A stretch of DNA of 64,000 nucleotides, taken from assembly GCA_947452005.1 (NCBI GenBank), contig CANGBC010000003.1, forward strand, positions 62,001-126,000, written 5' to 3'. The position numbers and the translations under genes were made by a program. The DNA is from Beijerinckiaceae bacterium. GTDB lineage: Bacteria; Pseudomonadota; Alphaproteobacteria; Rhizobiales; Beijerinckiaceae. Positions 61,747 through 64,000 of the stretch are shown piece by piece. Every line of letters begins with the position of its first letter. Positions within the stretch are counted from its first letter, which is position 1. Below the pieces are notes generated by a model. That model ran no database searches, was not told the DNA's origin, and worked only from the letters and a program-made list of their open reading frames with translations.

Positions 61747-63105
61747 ATGATGAGCGGCAATTTCATTTCCGGACTTCTTCAAAGCATTACTGAACGTGGC
61801 CGCGAATTGCTGGGCAAAGGGCGTGGCACGGACGATGTCTCGTCCGCCAATCTCTTGCGCCTCACTGGCGACCTGCTGACCCGGCGCGGCGAGGCCACGG
61901 GCGTCGCCCTGGCTGAGGACGTGCTGGCGCGCTACGGGCAACTCTCGGCCGATGGCCGGCGCGAATTTCTGATCGAACTGGCCACCGAATATGGCCCCGA
62001 CCGCGCCGCACTCGACAAAGCCATTGATGCCTATCGCATCGATCCCAGCGAATTGAACGCCTTGCGTTTGCATGAAGCCGCTGAACCGCGCCGGCAAGAA
62101 TTGATCCGCCGCCTCAACCATGCCCCCGGCGGCACGGCTGCGCTTGTGCATATGCGCGAGGATCTGTTTCGCCATGAGCGCGAAAGGCCTGAGCTGAAGG
62201 CGCTCGACCAGGATTTTCGCCATCTCTTTTCCAGCTGGTTCAATCGCGGCTTTCTGGTGTTGCGCCGCATTGATTGGTCGACGCCTGCCAATATTCTGGA
62301 AAAGATCATCCGCTATGAAGCCGTGCATGAAATCCAGAACTGGGATGATCTGCGCCGCCGCACAGAACCCTCTGATCGGCGCTGCTTTGCTTTCTTTCAT
62401 CCCCGCCTTGGTGACGAGCCGCTGATCTTCGTGGAGGTTGCGCTCACACAAGAGATCCCCGATGCCATCGCGCCCCTGCTCGCGTCTGAACGGCGCATCA
62501 TTCCCGGTGCGCAGGCCAATACGGCCGTGTTCTATTCCATCTCCAATTGTCAGGCGGGATTGCGCGGCATTTCCTTCGGCAATTTCCTGATCAAACAGGT
62601 GGTCGAAGATCTGCGCCGCGAATGGCCCAAACTCTCGACCTTTGTCACGCTCTCGCCAGTGCCAGATTTTGCGCGCTGGCTGGATGGTGAACTGGGCGAC
62701 GAGGCGTCGCTTCTGCCAGCTGATATTCGCCAGGCGCTTGGAGAGTTGAAGGGCGGCTCGCAAACACCCCCGCCAGAGCATTTGCGCAAACCCCTCCTGA
62801 TGGCGGCTGCGCTTTATTTCACGCAAGGCAAGATTGCCAACAACCAGCCACGTGACAGCGTCGCGCGCTTCCACCTGGGCAATGGTGCGCAATTGGCGCG
62901 CATCAATTGGCATGGCGACCTGTCCAAAAAGGGCCTCGCGCAAGCCCATGGGCTGATGGTCAATTACCTCTACGAGCTCGATGCAATTGAAGAAAACCAC
63001 GAGGCCTTTGCGGATCGCGGTGAAATCATCACATCGGGCGAGGTGCGCCAGCTCCTGAAGCGCAAAAGCGGCCTGCGGATAGCGCCCGAAGCCGCCGCAG
63101 GCTGA
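61747..63105 (+). CDS. Malonyl-CoA decarboxylase
   Basis: 452 aa. Converts malonyl-CoA to acetyl-CoA plus CO2 in malonate use and control of fatty-acid synthesis. Helical N-terminal domain, then the acetyltransferase-like catalytic domain: FFHPRLGDEPLIFVEVALT, VFYSISNCQAGLRGISFGNFLIKQV (proposed catalytic Ser), and NWHGDLSKKGLAQAHGLMVNYLY (catalytic His). ATG at 61747, with another ATG right after; AAAGG upstream. No malonyl-CoA synthetase or malonate transporter gene is next to it. Confidence 0.94.
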   Translation: MMSGNFISGLLQSITERGRELLGKGRGTDDVSSANLLRLTGDLLTRRGEATGVALAEDVLARYGQLSADGRREFLIELATEYGPDRAALDKAIDAYRIDPSELNALRLHEAAEPRRQELIRRLNHAPGGTAALVHMREDLFRHERERPELKALDQDFRHLFSSWFNRGFLVLRRIDWSTPANILEKIIRYEAVHEIQNWDDLRRRTEPSDRRCFAFFHPRLGDEPLIFVEVALTQEIPDAIAPLLASERRIIPGAQANTAVFYSISNCQAGLRGISFGNFLIKQVVEDLRREWPKLSTFVTLSPVPDFARWLDGELGDEASLLPADIRQALGELKGGSQTPPPEHLRKPLLMAAALYFTQGKIANNQPRDSVARFHLGNGAQLARINWHGDLSKKGLAQAHGLMVNYLYELDAIEENHEAFADRGEIITSGEVRQLLKRKSGLRIAPEAAAG

Positions 63106-63169
63106 AGGGTTTATCCCGGCACTCGACTCGGTCTATTGTGCTCCCAACCAAAAACAGGGGGGAGCCACA

Positions 63170-63751
63170 ATGGCCGAGGATACACCACCACAGGACAGAC
63201 CAGACGGCGCGCGTGGGAGCGCGCTCGATGTGCTCGTGTCCTTTTTGAAAATCGGAGGCTCCGCATTCGGTGGCTCGACGCAGGCCATGGTCTTCCGCGA
63301 AGTTGTGGATCGTCGCCAATGGATGAATGAGCAGCAGTTCCTCGTGGGCCAAGCCATTGCGCAGGTTCTGCCCGGCGCCAATCCGGTCAATCTCGCTCTT
63401 TATATGGGCCTGAAGGTTGCTGGTGGCTTGGGCGCAGCTGCTGCCGTGTTTGGCATGGTCATCCCCGCATTCTGCATCATCATGGCCATGGGCTTTGCCT
63501 ATACCGAACTCTCCAGCCTGCCAGTGACCAGCTTTGTGTTGCATGGCGTTGCAGCTGCTGGCGTTGGCGCGACGGTGTCGCAAGGGTTGCGGACAACCCG
63601 CAAATTGCCCAAGAGCGCCTCGACCATCATTGTGGGTCTTGGCGTATTCATCACCATCGGCTTGTTGCGTTGGCCGATGATCCCCGTTGTCATCGTCGCA
63701 GTGCCGCTGTCGATCGTCTGGGCTTATCTCGACCAGCGGAGGGCTGCGTGA
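63170..63751 (+). CDS. chrA: Chromate transporter family protein, N-terminal half
   Basis: 193 aa. One CHR domain (short-chain type): FLKIGGSAFGGSTQAMVFREVVDRRQWMNEQQF, then AIAQVLPGANPVNLALYMG (both quoted in part), with ~5-6 membrane segments. Start ATG 63170 with GGGGGGAG upstream. Its stop overlaps the start of a second CHR gene by 1 bp (TGATG). Pairs of short CHR proteins together make the chromate efflux pump; other anions are possible. Confidence 0.88.
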   Translation: MAEDTPPQDRPDGARGSALDVLVSFLKIGGSAFGGSTQAMVFREVVDRRQWMNEQQFLVGQAIAQVLPGANPVNLALYMGLKVAGGLGAAAAVFGMVIPAFCIIMAMGFAYTELSSLPVTSFVLHGVAAAGVGATVSQGLRTTRKLPKSASTIIVGLGVFITIGLLRWPMIPVVIVAVPLSIVWAYLDQRRAA

Positions 63752-64000
63752 TGGACAATAAACTTCTTGGACTTTTCATTGTCTTCGCGCCGCTGTCGCT
63801 TCTGTCATTTGGTGGCGGACAGGCGATTGTCGCTGATATTCAATATCAGACGGTCACCGTGCATGGTTATCTGAGCAATGCGCAATTTGCCGATCTCTTC
63901 GCGGTGTCGCGCGCGGCACCTGGCCCCAGCACGTTGATTGCAGCACTCATTGGCTATCAGGTCGCGGGTTTCTGGGGCGCGATTGTCGCCTGCCTTGGCA
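63751..64000 (+). CDS. Chromate transporter family protein, second half (cut by window end)
   Basis: First 83 codons only. MDNKLLGLFIVFAPLSLLSFGGGQAIVADIQYQTV and AVSRAAPGPSTLIAALIGYQVAGF (quoted in part) are the mirror-image CHR half, where SFGGG and APGP are conserved. Starts by 1-bp overlap with the first half, so the two are translated together. The gene continues beyond the window. Confidence 0.88.
   Translation, partial: MDNKLLGLFIVFAPLSLLSFGGGQAIVADIQYQTVTVHGYLSNAQFADLFAVSRAAPGPSTLIAALIGYQVAGFWGAIVACLG

Noticed and set aside
61531-63000. A 489-codon open frame on the minus strand
   Set aside because: It is antisense to the malonyl-CoA decarboxylase gene, whose protein has clear family motifs; the minus-strand translation has none. 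High G+C makes such shadow frames common.

Overview
The window looks like a chromosomal segment from an alphaproteobacterium of the Hyphomicrobiales (Rhizobiales), roughly 60% G+C. Signs of this are the type A RNase P RNA, a pstSCAB-phoU-phoB block with a rhizobial-type Pho box, an alphaproteobacterial LexA box (GTTC-N7-GTTC), a predicted PlcP/Agt lipid-remodelling pair, and dispersed palindromes of the 'gtcattgcga...gcaatcca' kind. I see no rRNA operon, CRISPR array, insertion sequence, integrase or prophage gene. The species cannot be named from this alone.

Layout. 0-12 kb: a truncated gene, a peptidoglycan amidase, a glycine-zipper lipoprotein, rnpB, a periplasmic solute-binding protein, ettA, an outer-membrane protein, a 2OG-Fe(II) oxygenase, a class II aldolase, pobA, an esterase, and a three-gene CDP-sugar operon (rfbF, rfbG, reductase). 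12-16.6 kb: a possible small minus-strand transcript, a coiled-coil protein, tRNA-Gln(TTG), tRNA-Pro(CGG), a hybrid histidine kinase, a Bug-type binding protein and a VOC protein. 16.9-23.2 kb: MmgE/PrpD protein, dctA, an enolase-superfamily enzyme with an esterase, an SRPBCC protein and an H1-like protein. 23.3-30.6 kb: a phosphate-stress region with a glycosyltransferase (Agt-like) convergent with a PlcP-like phosphoesterase, then phoB, phoU, pstB, pstA, pstC and pstS behind a good Pho box. This supports phosphate uptake together with replacement of phospholipid by glycolipid. 30.8-34.6 kb: LysR regulator, a conserved small protein, a copper module (DUF2946-like protein plus a YcnI-PCuAC fusion) and an enoyl-CoA hydratase.

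34.8-56.3 kb is a catabolic and transport region: Bug receptor, LigI-like amidohydrolase, two dehydrogenases, dienelactone hydrolase, MFS exporter, LysR regulator, a Rieske/unknown/amidohydrolase operon, a RidA-like/esterase fusion joined to livFGMH with a separate livK, an orphan NMT1-type receptor, an FAH-family enzyme, and an Fe3+/2-aminoethylphosphonate-type permease with a Tat-exported receptor but no ATPase. With pobA it suggests use of aromatic or lignin-derived acids, though most substrates cannot be read from sequence. A stand-alone helix-hairpin-helix protein at 40 kb has its own LexA box. 56.4-64 kb: tex, a tiny protein, glgX, a small protein, malonyl-CoA decarboxylase, and a split chromate-transporter pair cut by the window end.

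Most attention-worthy: the SOS-box HhH gene, the Pho/PlcP/Agt arrangement, the Rieske-unknown-amidohydrolase operon, the RidA-hydrolase and YcnI-PCuAC fusions, a LysR gene that seems to lack a standard start codon, and a minus-strand leader or sRNA candidate at 12.0-12.2 kb.
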